This document shows positions 1-8,314 of a DNA stretch of 64,000 nucleotides, in pieces. Made by a program: the position numbers and the translations under genes. This stretch comes from Croceivirga thetidis (GTDB taxonomy: Bacteria > Bacteroidota > Bacteroidia > Flavobacteriales > Flavobacteriaceae). Position 1 is the first letter of the stretch, and each line of letters begins with the position of its first letter. The DNA lies in assembly GCF_012272815.1 (NCBI RefSeq), contig NZ_JAAWWL010000001.1, positions 770,154 through 834,153 of the forward strand, in the 5' to 3' direction. Below the pieces are notes generated by a model that was given only the letters and a program-made list of their open reading frames with translations, was not told the origin of the DNA and made no database searches.

Positions 1-1020
1 CACCGTCTCGGGACCCTCCACAAGTGCATCGTCCAAAGGGTCGATGCTCACCGTGCCCGTGGTCGCTCCGTTGGCTATCGTGACCGAGCCTACCAATGTG
101 GTGTAGTCCGTGCCCTCCGTGGCCGTGCCACCTACCGTATAGTTCACAAAGATGTCGCCTCCACTGTTGTTCGCCTGGTCAAGGGTCACCGTAAAGGTAC
201 CGGGGTCAGCTGGGTTCTCAACCGCGTCAGCATCCGTCGCTGCTATGGTGGCCAAGGGCACTCCATTACATGGGGTATCTTGAAAAATAGTTTCATCAAA
301 AGCTCCAACGAACCAGTCACCATTCGCTACCCTAGTATCTGCATTAACCTTGTCAGAGACTTCTATACAAAATGGCCCAGGATTACTTCCTAGGGCTAGG
401 GCCCCAGTAAGCACTAATTGGGTGTCGAAAAGTGAAAAATCAAAATCTCCAGATAACTGATTATTGGAAAAATTTAATATTCGCAAAGCAGAATTATTTT
501 CAAGTAATAGACTATTAATAACGTTATTATTGAGTCCTACAACCTCCAGATTAGTCAACCCTCTTAAATCAACTGTTTGAATAGTTCCTATTCCATTTCC
601 AGTATTACCGTCAAAGCCTCTAAAATCAATTAATTCCAAATTTGCCCTTAAATCAATATTGATTATCGGGTTGTTTTGTGCATATAAAAAACGAAGATTA
701 GTAAATGCTTCCAAACCAACCAGTGAAGTGATGCCAATTCCTGTAGTATTAATTACCGGTTCATTGTCAGGATTTGCTCCCGAAAGACTTAGAAAGGCAA
801 CCAACTCAGCTTCTTCAGCACACACAGAACCTGTACCTAGTGGATCAAGATCAACAGGGTCGCCATTAATATCCCTGATGTTATTTGAATTGGTAGGGTC
901 TAATAAAAACGTTTCTAAGTTTCCATCTCCAAAAACAACTGCAGTACAATCTTGACCAAATAAAAAGTTTACTGTTCCAAAGACAGTAACTACAAAAATG
1001 ATTGCAATCTTTTTTCTCAT
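1..1020 (-). CDS. Secreted LRR/Calx-beta surface protein (partial, C-terminus beyond window)
   Basis: The frame stays open from an ATG at 1020 to the window edge (340 codons read), so this is the N-terminal part of a larger protein. It begins with a signal peptide (MRKKIAIIF... ending FGQ), followed by leucine-rich-repeat-like segments (about residues 70-200, with NLRFLYAQNNP, NLEVVGLNNN and ALRILNFSNNQLSG). From about residue 260 there is a Calx-beta domain (FTVTLDQANNSGG, NYTVGGTATEGTDY, VSIDPLDDALVEGPETV). Calx-beta modules occur in tandem in long bacterial surface proteins, so more copies are likely outside the window. The DNA for the Calx-beta part (about 1-245) is clearly richer in G+C than the rest of the gene. 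It is the last visible gene of the operon running from 9794, 17 bp after its neighbour. The role is probably adhesion or surface display; a type IX sorting tail would lie outside the window. Confidence 0.8.
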   Translation of the reverse strand, partial: MRKKIAIIFVVTVFGTVNFLFGQDCTAVVFGDGNLETFLLDPTNSNNIRDINGDPVDLDPLGTGSVCAEEAELVAFLSLSGANPDNEPVINTTGIGITSLVGLEAFTNLRFLYAQNNPIINIDLRANLELIDFRGFDGNTGNGIGTIQTVDLRGLTNLEVVGLNNNVINSLLLENNSALRILNFSNNQLSGDFDFSLFDTQLVLTGALALGSNPGPFCIEVSDKVNADTRVANGDWFVGAFDETIFQDTPCNGVPLATIAATDADAVENPADPGTFTVTLDQANNSGGDIFVNYTVGGTATEGTDYTTLVGSVTIANGATTGTVSIDPLDDALVEGPETV

Positions 1021-1037
1021 CACATTTCTGTTTTTAA

Positions 1038-2549
1038 TTACCTCCTTCTTTTATTACGTCTTCTATTACGATCGCTTCGCGAATTTTTATAATAGGCATC
1101 GTCCCAGTCTTCATACCATGGACGAAGTACTATTGCTCCTGCCTGACTCTTGACTTTTTTTAGGCCAGGAACTCCTGTTCCTCCCCTTGCAAACCTAAAC
1201 CTTCCCCCTACACCCACTCCCAAGGCCTTTCGGTCTTGATCGTAGGAAATGACGAAATACCCAGATATTTCTTGTCTTTCATATCTTGGTGAGAATTGTA
1301 TTAGGGTAGGCACCCTAGTAGTTTCCAAAGTTGTATTGCTTGTCAGGAAACTTCTTCTGTAGCTTGCATTGAAATAGACATTCTTTTCTAACTTGACATC
1401 CGCTTCAACAAACAAGGCAGTAGGTAATACCACCCAAAGTTGACCCCCATTTTGTTCAGCATCGTAGGTTACATTTGGGTTTGTGGCACTTATCTGTTCC
1501 AAACGTTGAATGAGGTTGGTCGAATTATTAAAATTGTTACTATCCGTTGTTACGCTTGGTACATCAATAATGGTTGGTCCCGATATTGTTATCGTATCTT
1601 TTCCAAATTTGTCTTCGTAATTCAGGCGCCCTAAATCCAGTATAGAGGCTGATATTTTTGCAACATACTTGTTGACCGCTTTTTCATTTTTAGCTCGTGC
1701 ACCACTATAAGAACTTCTTTCGGTACGAAACTCCATTGATACCCCAAAATCACCAGCAACACCAAGTTTACTCTTCTCATTTTTTAAGAAATCGCCAACT
1801 TTTGGGTTATTTTCGCTAAATGTCTGGAGGTAGGCGAAACTACCCGAATTTAGCGTGAGGTTGTTGTTCTGACCATTAAAACTTCCTGATAATTCGGTGA
1901 GATTATTACCAGTATTTTCCATTTGAACATAACCCAGTCCCCTTGTTAATTTAAGTGAACCTCCGACTTTAAATGAAAACAATTCCTCACTTCGAAAAGC
2001 AGCTGAAGCTGAAAGTGCATACTCTTGCCAATAATGCGCGACTGCATTAAAATTTGCGAGGGTAAATGCAAAGTCATTCGTGCCAAAACCTTTCGCCAAT
2101 CCACTCCATAATTCACGATCATAATTCACAAAATTCATACTGGCCCTTTGCTTCAATGCTAATCCGATTGCGAAATCATCCTTTATTGATTTAAAACCTG
2201 AAATCTGGGCTGAAAATTGAACATTAGCGCCTTGCTCTCTTGCAACGGTTTGCAGTGCATTATCTCCTAAATTTGAAGAGAACCCCATTACATTAAAAAT
2301 ATGATCGGGACTTAAGTTAAAACCACCTAAAGAAGGTGCCAGTTGGGTATCGGAAGAAAAATAGTTAAAAGAAACACCTAATTCGCCCTGGGAACGACTA
2401 TAACCCAGATGTGCCGGATTGTCAAGACTTGACAGCATTGGTGCAAAGTTATCATAACCCAATGCCGATTGGGCTGTGATAAAGGTACTTATCATCAAAA
2501 ACGTTCCTAATTGGAAGTATTTGAGTGAAAGACGAAAATAGTATTCCAT
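1038..2549 (-). CDS. Outer-membrane beta-barrel-like protein, resembles DUF5723
   Basis: This 503-residue protein has a signal peptide (hydrophobic LGTFLMISTFITAQ) and then alternating glycine/aromatic-rich strands typical of Bacteroidota outer-membrane barrels. The early segment with LDNPAHLGYSR and GELGVSFNYF resembles DUF5723-type proteins. I place this by overall pattern, not by a diagnostic motif. The frame is open up to an ATG at 2666, but the extra 39 residues are polar and would bury the signal peptide, so I prefer the ATG at 2549. The C-terminus is strikingly basic (RSDRNRRRNKRRR), unlike a normal barrel end with a terminal aromatic. It lies between the second CHASE2 gene and the Calx-beta gene. 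A PorP/SprF-like partner of a type IX secreted protein is an alternative. Confidence 0.6.
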   Translation of the reverse strand: MEYYFRLSLKYFQLGTFLMISTFITAQSALGYDNFAPMLSSLDNPAHLGYSRSQGELGVSFNYFSSDTQLAPSLGGFNLSPDHIFNVMGFSSNLGDNALQTVAREQGANVQFSAQISGFKSIKDDFAIGLALKQRASMNFVNYDRELWSGLAKGFGTNDFAFTLANFNAVAHYWQEYALSASAAFRSEELFSFKVGGSLKLTRGLGYVQMENTGNNLTELSGSFNGQNNNLTLNSGSFAYLQTFSENNPKVGDFLKNEKSKLGVAGDFGVSMEFRTERSSYSGARAKNEKAVNKYVAKISASILDLGRLNYEDKFGKDTITISGPTIIDVPSVTTDSNNFNNSTNLIQRLEQISATNPNVTYDAEQNGGQLWVVLPTALFVEADVKLEKNVYFNASYRRSFLTSNTTLETTRVPTLIQFSPRYERQEISGYFVISYDQDRKALGVGVGGRFRFARGGTGVPGLKKVKSQAGAIVLRPWYEDWDDAYYKNSRSDRNRRRNKRRR

Positions 2550-2748
2550 TCTACGAACTAGGTTGGATGACAGGTTGAAACTATCTACTTTTGGGGGGAA
2601 GCATAAATATCGGGCAAAAGATATTGCCAACTCACACTCTCGGCAAAATATTTCCTTCAGATACACGAATTATCTACAAACTGAACCATACAAACCTATT
2701 TCAAGCTTTTCTGCAATGCAATACCTTGTAATAGGTATTTTAATGGGA

Positions 2749-3948
2749 TTACTTGATATAACTTTTAAATTCGAACTTCGTCTTCAAATATCGAATCAGA
2801 TGTTTGTAGTATTTTACAAATCCAGCCGTGTAGATGGTCATTATTATGATAATTGTTGGTTCTAAGGCTACGTTGTTTTGAAATAGCCAAAGACATATTC
2901 CAACAAAACAAAACGCAAAAACGAACAGGACCAATTTTCGAACTGTTCTATAGCTGATTTTAAGCTTTCTATCCAACCGTAGAAAATAAATGCTGACCAT
3001 GTAACTAAATAGAAAAATCAATATCCCTTTTTCAAACATGCTCAATTCTAAAAAGAAATCATCGTTCAAGAGCATGTTTGCAATATTTGCATGTATGGTT
3101 ATACCGTACATATCTGGAATTCCCTTGCCAAGTGGATGTTGATTTAATGGAGTAAAATGCTTATCCTCAACGTCATATGGATTACCTGTTGGGAATCCCA
3201 TGTATCCAACAATAACCAATTTTCCTTTTAATTTATCTAGGTGCTTGCCTTGCAAGATAGTCCTTGCATTAAGATGGCTAAACGATTGAAAGTTACCATA
3301 GAATTTAATTCGCTTTCTTTCTTTGAGTTTACGTTCAAGCCCGTTTGTATTCCAAATTTGCCCACTATTCCATTTTCGAACTAACTGGGCCGCAAAAGCA
3401 TATTGCCTTGTACCTTTACTTTCCGTTATACCTACAAAAGATCTAATAATGCCCGTTGCTTCAGCAGTAGTCAAATTCACATAACCCGATGTGGTATTAT
3501 CATCTGAAACCACACTTTTTAGACTGTCTGACAAAATGGAAGCACGAATCACATTTTGTTTCGATAATTGTGATTTCAGTTTTTCTGTTGTTTCTGAATT
3601 ACCATCTTGCCTAAATACGATATCCACTCCTATTAAAGCAGGATTGGTTTTATTTATAATCTCAATAAGATTGGCAATTTCTTCTCTATTCAGATCTTCA
3701 ATGTTTACCAAAACCAAATTTTCATTTGTCTTATCGCCATTGGAATTAAAGACCTGATAGTAAGCATCCAAAAAACTAAAGTCCTTAAAAGAATGAAGTA
3801 GAGGGTTAAAATAGGATATTGAAAAGAGTATTGATGAAAATAGGGCGAATGTGAGTAAGGACAACAAAGTGCAAAAAAGCGCATCTTTGATTAATAAAAT
3901 GCGCCTACGTTTTCGCTTCTCTTTTTTGGTTGCTTTATTTTTTGTCAA
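2749..3948 (-). CDS. Membrane CHASE2-domain protein without output domain (second copy)
   Basis: This 399-residue protein has a very basic N-terminus (KKEKRKRRR), a first membrane segment at about 20-45, an extracytoplasmic CHASE2 domain at about 50-300, and three C-terminal membrane helices at about 308-385. CHASE2 hallmarks visible are FSFLDAYYQ, LVLVNIEDLNREEIANLIEI, PALIGVDIVF, LVIVGYMG, EDKHFTPLN and GITIHANIANMLL. CHASE2 is normally the sensor of adenylate cyclases, kinases or diguanylate cyclases. Here the chain ends soon after the last helix with a short basic tail, so no enzymatic output is encoded. It overlaps the FecR-like gene by 4 bp and is clearly paralogous to the CHASE2 protein at 4706-5914, sharing the DKHFTPLN region. 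The ligand and any cytoplasmic partner are unknown. Confidence 0.85.
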   Translation of the reverse strand: MTKNKATKKEKRKRRRILLIKDALFCTLLSLLTFALFSSILFSISYFNPLLHSFKDFSFLDAYYQVFNSNGDKTNENLVLVNIEDLNREEIANLIEIINKTNPALIGVDIVFRQDGNSETTEKLKSQLSKQNVIRASILSDSLKSVVSDDNTTSGYVNLTTAEATGIIRSFVGITESKGTRQYAFAAQLVRKWNSGQIWNTNGLERKLKERKRIKFYGNFQSFSHLNARTILQGKHLDKLKGKLVIVGYMGFPTGNPYDVEDKHFTPLNQHPLGKGIPDMYGITIHANIANMLLNDDFFLELSMFEKGILIFLFSYMVSIYFLRLDRKLKISYRTVRKLVLFVFAFCFVGICLWLFQNNVALEPTIIIIMTIYTAGFVKYYKHLIRYLKTKFEFKSYIK

Positions 3949-4733
3949 TCGAAACAGAAATTTAAATCACGACAAAGACTTTCCTTTATGATCTCTTCAG
4001 AAACACCTAAAGCTTCGAACTCGGCAATTAATGGTTTATATTCTTTCATACGAGTTTCAAAGTCCTCTTGATTCATTAAGTCAAAGGAGAGGAACTCAAG
4101 ATAAGCAGCTTCTTGGTTATCATCGGAAGAAATGGCCCATTGATATTCCTTACCATTTTCCAAAAGGTCACCCCCAATTGGCAATTCCAAATAAGTACCA
4201 TTAGTTGCTAATTTTAACATTTGTTCTGAACCTGCCTGCTGCAAATAGAAATAGTGCCTTCCGCCATCTTGGGTCGGTTTCCATGAAAAATTCAATTCTT
4301 TTCCGAAAACAGAAACACTGTCCAAAGGGTACAAGGGTATTGTTGAGTTCGATGCCCTGAATACAACCCCGACATTGTCATTGCTCCGCTTCTCCCAAAG
4401 TTTTTTCCAAACAAATTTTAGATACTTGACAACACCATTTTCTTGGACCTCTTTCTTCTTGTAATGTGCAATACGACCATAAGGCAAGGTTACCTTCTTC
4501 TTTATTTCATAAAGAGCCCCATTTTGATCAGATAATAGCAGTTCATCATTTTCGCCAAGTGTTAAAAAATTATCCTTTGCTACGAACATTCCTTTAGCCA
4601 ACACTAAAGAATCATTCAACATTGGTTCACCTGTTACGTGAAACACATAGTAACTGTCTTCTTGACCCTTAACAATCAAAGACAATAATAGACAGGTTAA
4701 AATCATTAATCTTGAAAAAAGTAGCTTTCCCAT
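3945..4733 (-). CDS. FecR-like secreted protein between two CHASE2 genes
   Basis: This 262-residue protein carries an N-terminal signal peptide (LLSLIVKGQ). Residues about 27-90 read like a FecR fold: a VTGEP start, then LAKGMFVAKDNFLTLG, LLLSDQNG and LYEI. FecR-type proteins next to CHASE2 sensors are a known neighbourhood in other bacteria, which supports this weak sequence match. The middle (about 150-215) resembles a beta-sandwich with SWKPTQDGGRHYFYL and YQWAISSDD. The C-terminus is helical and acidic. The start overlaps the upstream CHASE2 gene by 28 bp and the end overlaps the next CHASE2 gene by 4 bp, so the three are almost certainly co-translated. I infer that it is a periplasmic partner of the CHASE2 pair; no enzymatic motif is visible. 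Confidence 0.6.
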   Translation of the reverse strand: MGKLLFSRLMILTCLLLSLIVKGQEDSYYVFHVTGEPMLNDSLVLAKGMFVAKDNFLTLGENDELLLSDQNGALYEIKKKVTLPYGRIAHYKKKEVQENGVVKYLKFVWKKLWEKRSNDNVGVVFRASNSTIPLYPLDSVSVFGKELNFSWKPTQDGGRHYFYLQQAGSEQMLKLATNGTYLELPIGGDLLENGKEYQWAISSDDNQEAAYLEFLSFDLMNQEDFETRMKEYKPLIAEFEALGVSEEIIKESLCRDLNFCFD

Positions 4734-5914
4734 CCGAATTTATTTTTCATGTAATTAGATAAAATTTTGTAGGCCCATATGCATTCAATACTCAAAACTG
4801 TGTACCAAATAAGTTCTGTAATCTTAAAATAGATATTGTTCGATAGCAACCACAAAGCTAGTATCACAAAAAATATGGTAAAACATAATTGTGTCAGTTT
4901 TCTAACCAGCATATATCGTTCTATTCTTCTCTTATTCAATTTAATAAAATATGAAATTGCAACAAAAGTGAGCACAAAACCTACCAACAGCAATACCCAA
5001 ACTGGAACTTGTATTAATCGTTTTTGCTCAACCAACATTTCAATAATATTAGCGTGAATAACCAAGCCAAAGGTGTCTGGGGCAGATTTCCCTACAAATT
5101 CTTGGTTTAAAGGGGTAAAATGTTTGTCTTCGATATCATAAACATTACCTGTTGGGGTACCCAAGTAGCCTAATAAAACGATTTTATTTGCCAGAACGGG
5201 CAAGGATTTACTTTCCAAAATTTCATCAGCATCGAAGGTTAGAAAGTACTGCCTTCCGCCACTGTAATTTATTGGAATGCTTTTATCGCTAATATTTTTC
5301 CATTCTATTTTTCGTTGTCTTCCTAAGAAATGTTGCGCCACCCGATGGGGAAAAGAACTAAATTCAAACCCATCAAATATTTTTTTGGCTTGAAAAGTCC
5401 GTATTACAGCATTGTAACTGTCAAAATTAAAGTTGGCATATCCTAATTTATGTCTAAAAACTCCTAGTTTAGGGTCGTTTTTAACGAACTGTCTGTTCTG
5501 AATGGCGAAGGCAGAAATTACGTTTTCTGGTTGCAAAGCCTCCCATAGCTTTTCATCTGTAATGGGTTCTTTTTCATGATCGAAAATCACGTCAACACCA
5601 ATAACTTTTGGTTTTTGTTGTTGTACCAATTCAATAAGATTTGCCAATTGAGCTCGACTTTGGTGTTGCACATTTACCAAAACAATGCTTTGGCTAATCT
5701 TTTGCTCATCAGAATTAAGCTTTTCTGCATAGTAGGTATCCAAAAAACTAAACTCTTTAAAAGCCAGTCGATAAAGATCAAAGGCGCCAAAATTGACCAA
5801 CCTTGTAATACCGAACATCGTAAATAGAATTACCGCTGAGAACAGCATACAGCGTAAAGTGTCCTTAAATAAAAGTAAGTTTGATTTATTAAGTTTTAGA
5901 CCTTTAATTGGCAA
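4706..5914 (-). CDS. Membrane CHASE2-domain protein without output domain (first copy)
   Basis: This 402-residue CHASE2 protein has the same layout as its paralogue at 2749-3948. It has an N-terminal helix (about 20-40), a CHASE2 domain (about 45-300, with FSFLDTYYAEKL, SIVLVNVQHQSRAQLANLIEL, KVIGVDVIFD, IVLLGYLGTPTGN and EDKHFTPLN) and three C-terminal helices (about 308-390) ending in a short tail. No kinase, cyclase or GGDEF domain follows, so any signal would have to pass to a separate protein or to periplasmic partners. The gene starts 22 bp after the M48 peptidase gene and overlaps the FecR-like gene by 28 bp. The two paralogues share the core motifs but differ clearly elsewhere, which suggests an old duplication and possibly a heterodimer. 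Confidence 0.85.
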   Translation of the reverse strand: MPIKGLKLNKSNLLLFKDTLRCMLFSAVILFTMFGITRLVNFGAFDLYRLAFKEFSFLDTYYAEKLNSDEQKISQSIVLVNVQHQSRAQLANLIELVQQQKPKVIGVDVIFDHEKEPITDEKLWEALQPENVISAFAIQNRQFVKNDPKLGVFRHKLGYANFNFDSYNAVIRTFQAKKIFDGFEFSSFPHRVAQHFLGRQRKIEWKNISDKSIPINYSGGRQYFLTFDADEILESKSLPVLANKIVLLGYLGTPTGNVYDIEDKHFTPLNQEFVGKSAPDTFGLVIHANIIEMLVEQKRLIQVPVWVLLLVGFVLTFVAISYFIKLNKRRIERYMLVRKLTQLCFTIFFVILALWLLSNNIYFKITELIWYTVLSIECIWAYKILSNYMKNKFGWESYFFQD

Positions 5915-5936
5915 TGACTTAAGTTAATAGTATTTA

Positions 5937-7661
5937 TTAGGGTTGTGTTTGTGTTCTAGTTTCAAAACTTAGTCCTTCAACTTTTTTGGTAACAATACTT
6001 GCTTCCAGCACTTTCGAATCTCGCGTTGTTACAATCTCAATTTTATAGTTGTGGGGGAATTTCACACCATCAACATCTCGATACTCACCATTCTTGATTA
6101 TTGTTTTTGTAAGCTGGTTGTAGACAATTTTTCCCTTTTTGAATTTCTTAATTTCATTCTTCAGTTCCGTACCTTCCAATAAGCCATTATCCACACGGTA
6201 ATACCTACTTTGTTGAACACGAGATAAAAAACCAGTTCGGTTTTTGTCCAGAGTTTCTTTAACCTTTTTTTCCTTCACCTCAAGTTGATAACAACGGACC
6301 CCATTGAACTCTAAGGTATCTTTTATTGAGACTAGTCCAGGGCTTGCAAATAGATTAAAATCCTCTAAAAAGTCACCCGTACTGGAACCTATAAAATTTC
6401 TAAACTCAACCTCATTCATTTGTTCATTAGGATGCATTCCCGCCTTCCAACTACTTTTATTTGGATATTTATAGTACAACGTATCCCTTAAAATTTGATA
6501 GTGGAGCTTTGATTTTCTATCCGTGCTCTTATCTAAGATGATCAAATGAAAAGGCGACTTTTGCTCATAGGAATAACGATAGGTAAATCCTGGTTCACTT
6601 GACCTAGTGGTATTTTCTATGTAGGTCATTTGTTCTATACCATTAATTTTGGTTAAGCCACCCAAAGCGTTAAAATAGCGCTTTAGAATTCCTTCAACTG
6701 CGTCCTGTTCCTTTTTGCGTTTCTCTTCAAGGGCCAATCTAGCTTTTTCTTCAGCTTTTTCCTGCGCAATTTTTGCCTTGCGCATATCTTCTAAACGCTG
6801 TTGTTCCTTCTGTTGGGCAATCAATGCCTCTTTATCTGCTTTTTCTTGTGCAATCTTGGCCTTGAGTTCCTCTTCTTTACGCAATCGCTCACGTTCTGCT
6901 TCTTCTATTTTCTTTCTTTTTGCATCTATCAATTGTTGTTTTAAACCCTTGATTTCTAGGTGGAATTTATCTATTGCTGCTTGGTTTTTAGCAATTCTGG
7001 TTGGGTTATCGTCAACAACTTTAAACCAACCTTCAAAAGCTGCCTCCATTCGCGCGATACGCCCAGGATGGCTTGCCCAACTAGGAGTAACCAATTTTTC
7101 AATAGCCCTTACAGCAATTAAGGTTTCATCTAAACTTGCTCCATATCTTGCCAATGTCTTACCGGCATATTCATCGGCTTGTATTTCAATACCCTTGTTA
7201 CTTCCATCATACTCTTCTCTATGACCATTAACCAAATGCCCAATTTCATGTGCCAGAACAAAATAAGCCGCATATTTACTTTGGTTTTCTGAAGCCAAAT
7301 TTGTCAACCATTCTTGATTGTAAACAATATATTTTAATCGCCTACCATTTTTGTCAACATAAATATTTGCCAAGGCATTATTCCCTGCTTTTTCTGCACA
7401 TTCCCGAATATTAAATCTCGCCCCGATACTTAATTCATCAAGAAAATCATCGATTATTCTTCTTGCCTCCCCTTCTGTGATTTTATCAAAATTTGAATTG
7501 AATCCAGGTCCCGTATTTGACCTTGGGCACAATTCGTCTAATTGAAGAATATTTTCGAATTTAATGGTCTGATAGGTTGTTTCTTGATAATTCTGTTGAC
7601 TAAAAACAAAACCTATACTTCCAAATAGGGAAATCAAGACTGTCGCAAATTTCTTCTTCAT
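5937..7661 (-). CDS. M48-type metallopeptidase with coiled coil and LolA-like C-terminal domain
   Basis: This 574-residue exported protein begins with a signal peptide ending FVFSQ. The zinc peptidase core lies at about 60-220. HEIGH (His138, Glu139, His142) gives two zinc ligands and the catalytic Glu, and EIQADEY supplies the third ligand, Glu159, as in M48 proteins. A long charged coiled coil follows (about 225-325, with repeated KAKIAQEKA-type units). The C-terminal domain (about 328-565, starting ILKRYFNALGGLTKING) resembles the LolA/LppX-like fold of outer-membrane lipoprotein-sorting proteins. It overlaps the lipoprotein gene by 4 bp. M48 peptidases of the BepA/LoiP type act in envelope protein quality control; a periplasmic role is likely, but the substrate is unknown. 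The three-part architecture is unusual. Confidence 0.85.
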   Translation of the reverse strand: MKKKFATVLISLFGSIGFVFSQQNYQETTYQTIKFENILQLDELCPRSNTGPGFNSNFDKITEGEARRIIDDFLDELSIGARFNIRECAEKAGNNALANIYVDKNGRRLKYIVYNQEWLTNLASENQSKYAAYFVLAHEIGHLVNGHREEYDGSNKGIEIQADEYAGKTLARYGASLDETLIAVRAIEKLVTPSWASHPGRIARMEAAFEGWFKVVDDNPTRIAKNQAAIDKFHLEIKGLKQQLIDAKRKKIEEAERERLRKEEELKAKIAQEKADKEALIAQQKEQQRLEDMRKAKIAQEKAEEKARLALEEKRKKEQDAVEGILKRYFNALGGLTKINGIEQMTYIENTTRSSEPGFTYRYSYEQKSPFHLIILDKSTDRKSKLHYQILRDTLYYKYPNKSSWKAGMHPNEQMNEVEFRNFIGSSTGDFLEDFNLFASPGLVSIKDTLEFNGVRCYQLEVKEKKVKETLDKNRTGFLSRVQQSRYYRVDNGLLEGTELKNEIKKFKKGKIVYNQLTKTIIKNGEYRDVDGVKFPHNYKIEIVTTRDSKVLEASIVTKKVEGLSFETRTQTQP

Positions 7662-8314
7662 TTCTTCGCTTTAAAAGTTTCGATTAACTCGCTCAGCTTG
7701 TCTGTAATCTTATATTTCTTTCGATTATTCAGACTTGCAACTAACATGTTTTGGCTACTTGGGTCAATTAGCAATGTTAACTTTTCTTCTTCTCCTTCGA
7801 GAAGAATTTGGTATAAAGGCTCAAATACTTCTTTTGTACTTGAAAAATCATCATTTTCTTTTGCTGGAAAGCTTGAAGAGCTAAGTAGTGCCTTAATAAA
7901 GGCTTTTTTTGAATCTTCACTCAGTTCTGAATCAAGATCTAATTTTCTCGAACCTATATCCGTAGTTCGTACATGAAATAACAGTACTTTATCTACTGTT
8001 TCAAAAAATGATACCTGCTCAACCGACCAAATCAGGGTTGAATCTGACTGCTTTACCAATACCGAATCTTTAACTCTAATGATTGTCTTAGCAGTATCAA
8101 CCCTCTTTTCAACCTGTTGCTCCTTCGTCTTAAGAATTACACTATCCTTTAAATCTTTGGTTTCACTTTTTTTGTCCGATGGGATAATCGAGTCTTTAGA
8201 AGCCGCTAGTTCAGTCGATACCTTTAGTAGCTGCTGCTTTCTACTTTCAGGCTCTTGCCCTTTACAACAAAAAAACATCAAGAATAAAACCAATATGAAG
8301 TGGTGGCTATTCAT
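7658..8314 (-). CDS. Probable lipoprotein or secreted protein, unknown function
   Basis: I do not recognise the family of this 218-residue protein. The N-terminus (HHFILVLFLMFFCCKGQ) is a short hydrophobic signal with two cysteines before a KGQ, which could serve as a loose lipobox or as a type I cleavage site. Residues about 25-95 are polar and rich in Lys, Ser and Asp, which suggests a flexible stalk. The rest (about 95-218) is a small mixed alpha/beta region with SVEQVSFFETVDKVLLF and KLTLLIDPSSQNMLVASL. The gene overlaps both neighbours (8 bp with the C1A peptidase and 4 bp with the M48 peptidase), so it belongs to the same translationally coupled operon. A scaffold or inhibitor for the flanking peptidases is possible but unsupported. 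Confidence 0.6.
   Translation of the reverse strand: MNSHHFILVLFLMFFCCKGQEPESRKQQLLKVSTELAASKDSIIPSDKKSETKDLKDSVILKTKEQQVEKRVDTAKTIIRVKDSVLVKQSDSTLIWSVEQVSFFETVDKVLLFHVRTTDIGSRKLDLDSELSEDSKKAFIKALLSSSSFPAKENDDFSSTKEVFEPLYQILLEGEEEKLTLLIDPSSQNMLVASLNNRKKYKITDKLSELIETFKAKK

Noticed and set aside
6715-7224. 169-codon plus-strand ORF
   Set aside because: It is antisense to the coiled-coil and catalytic part of the M48 gene; the Ala/Ser-rich translation is the shadow of Glu/Lys-rich codons.
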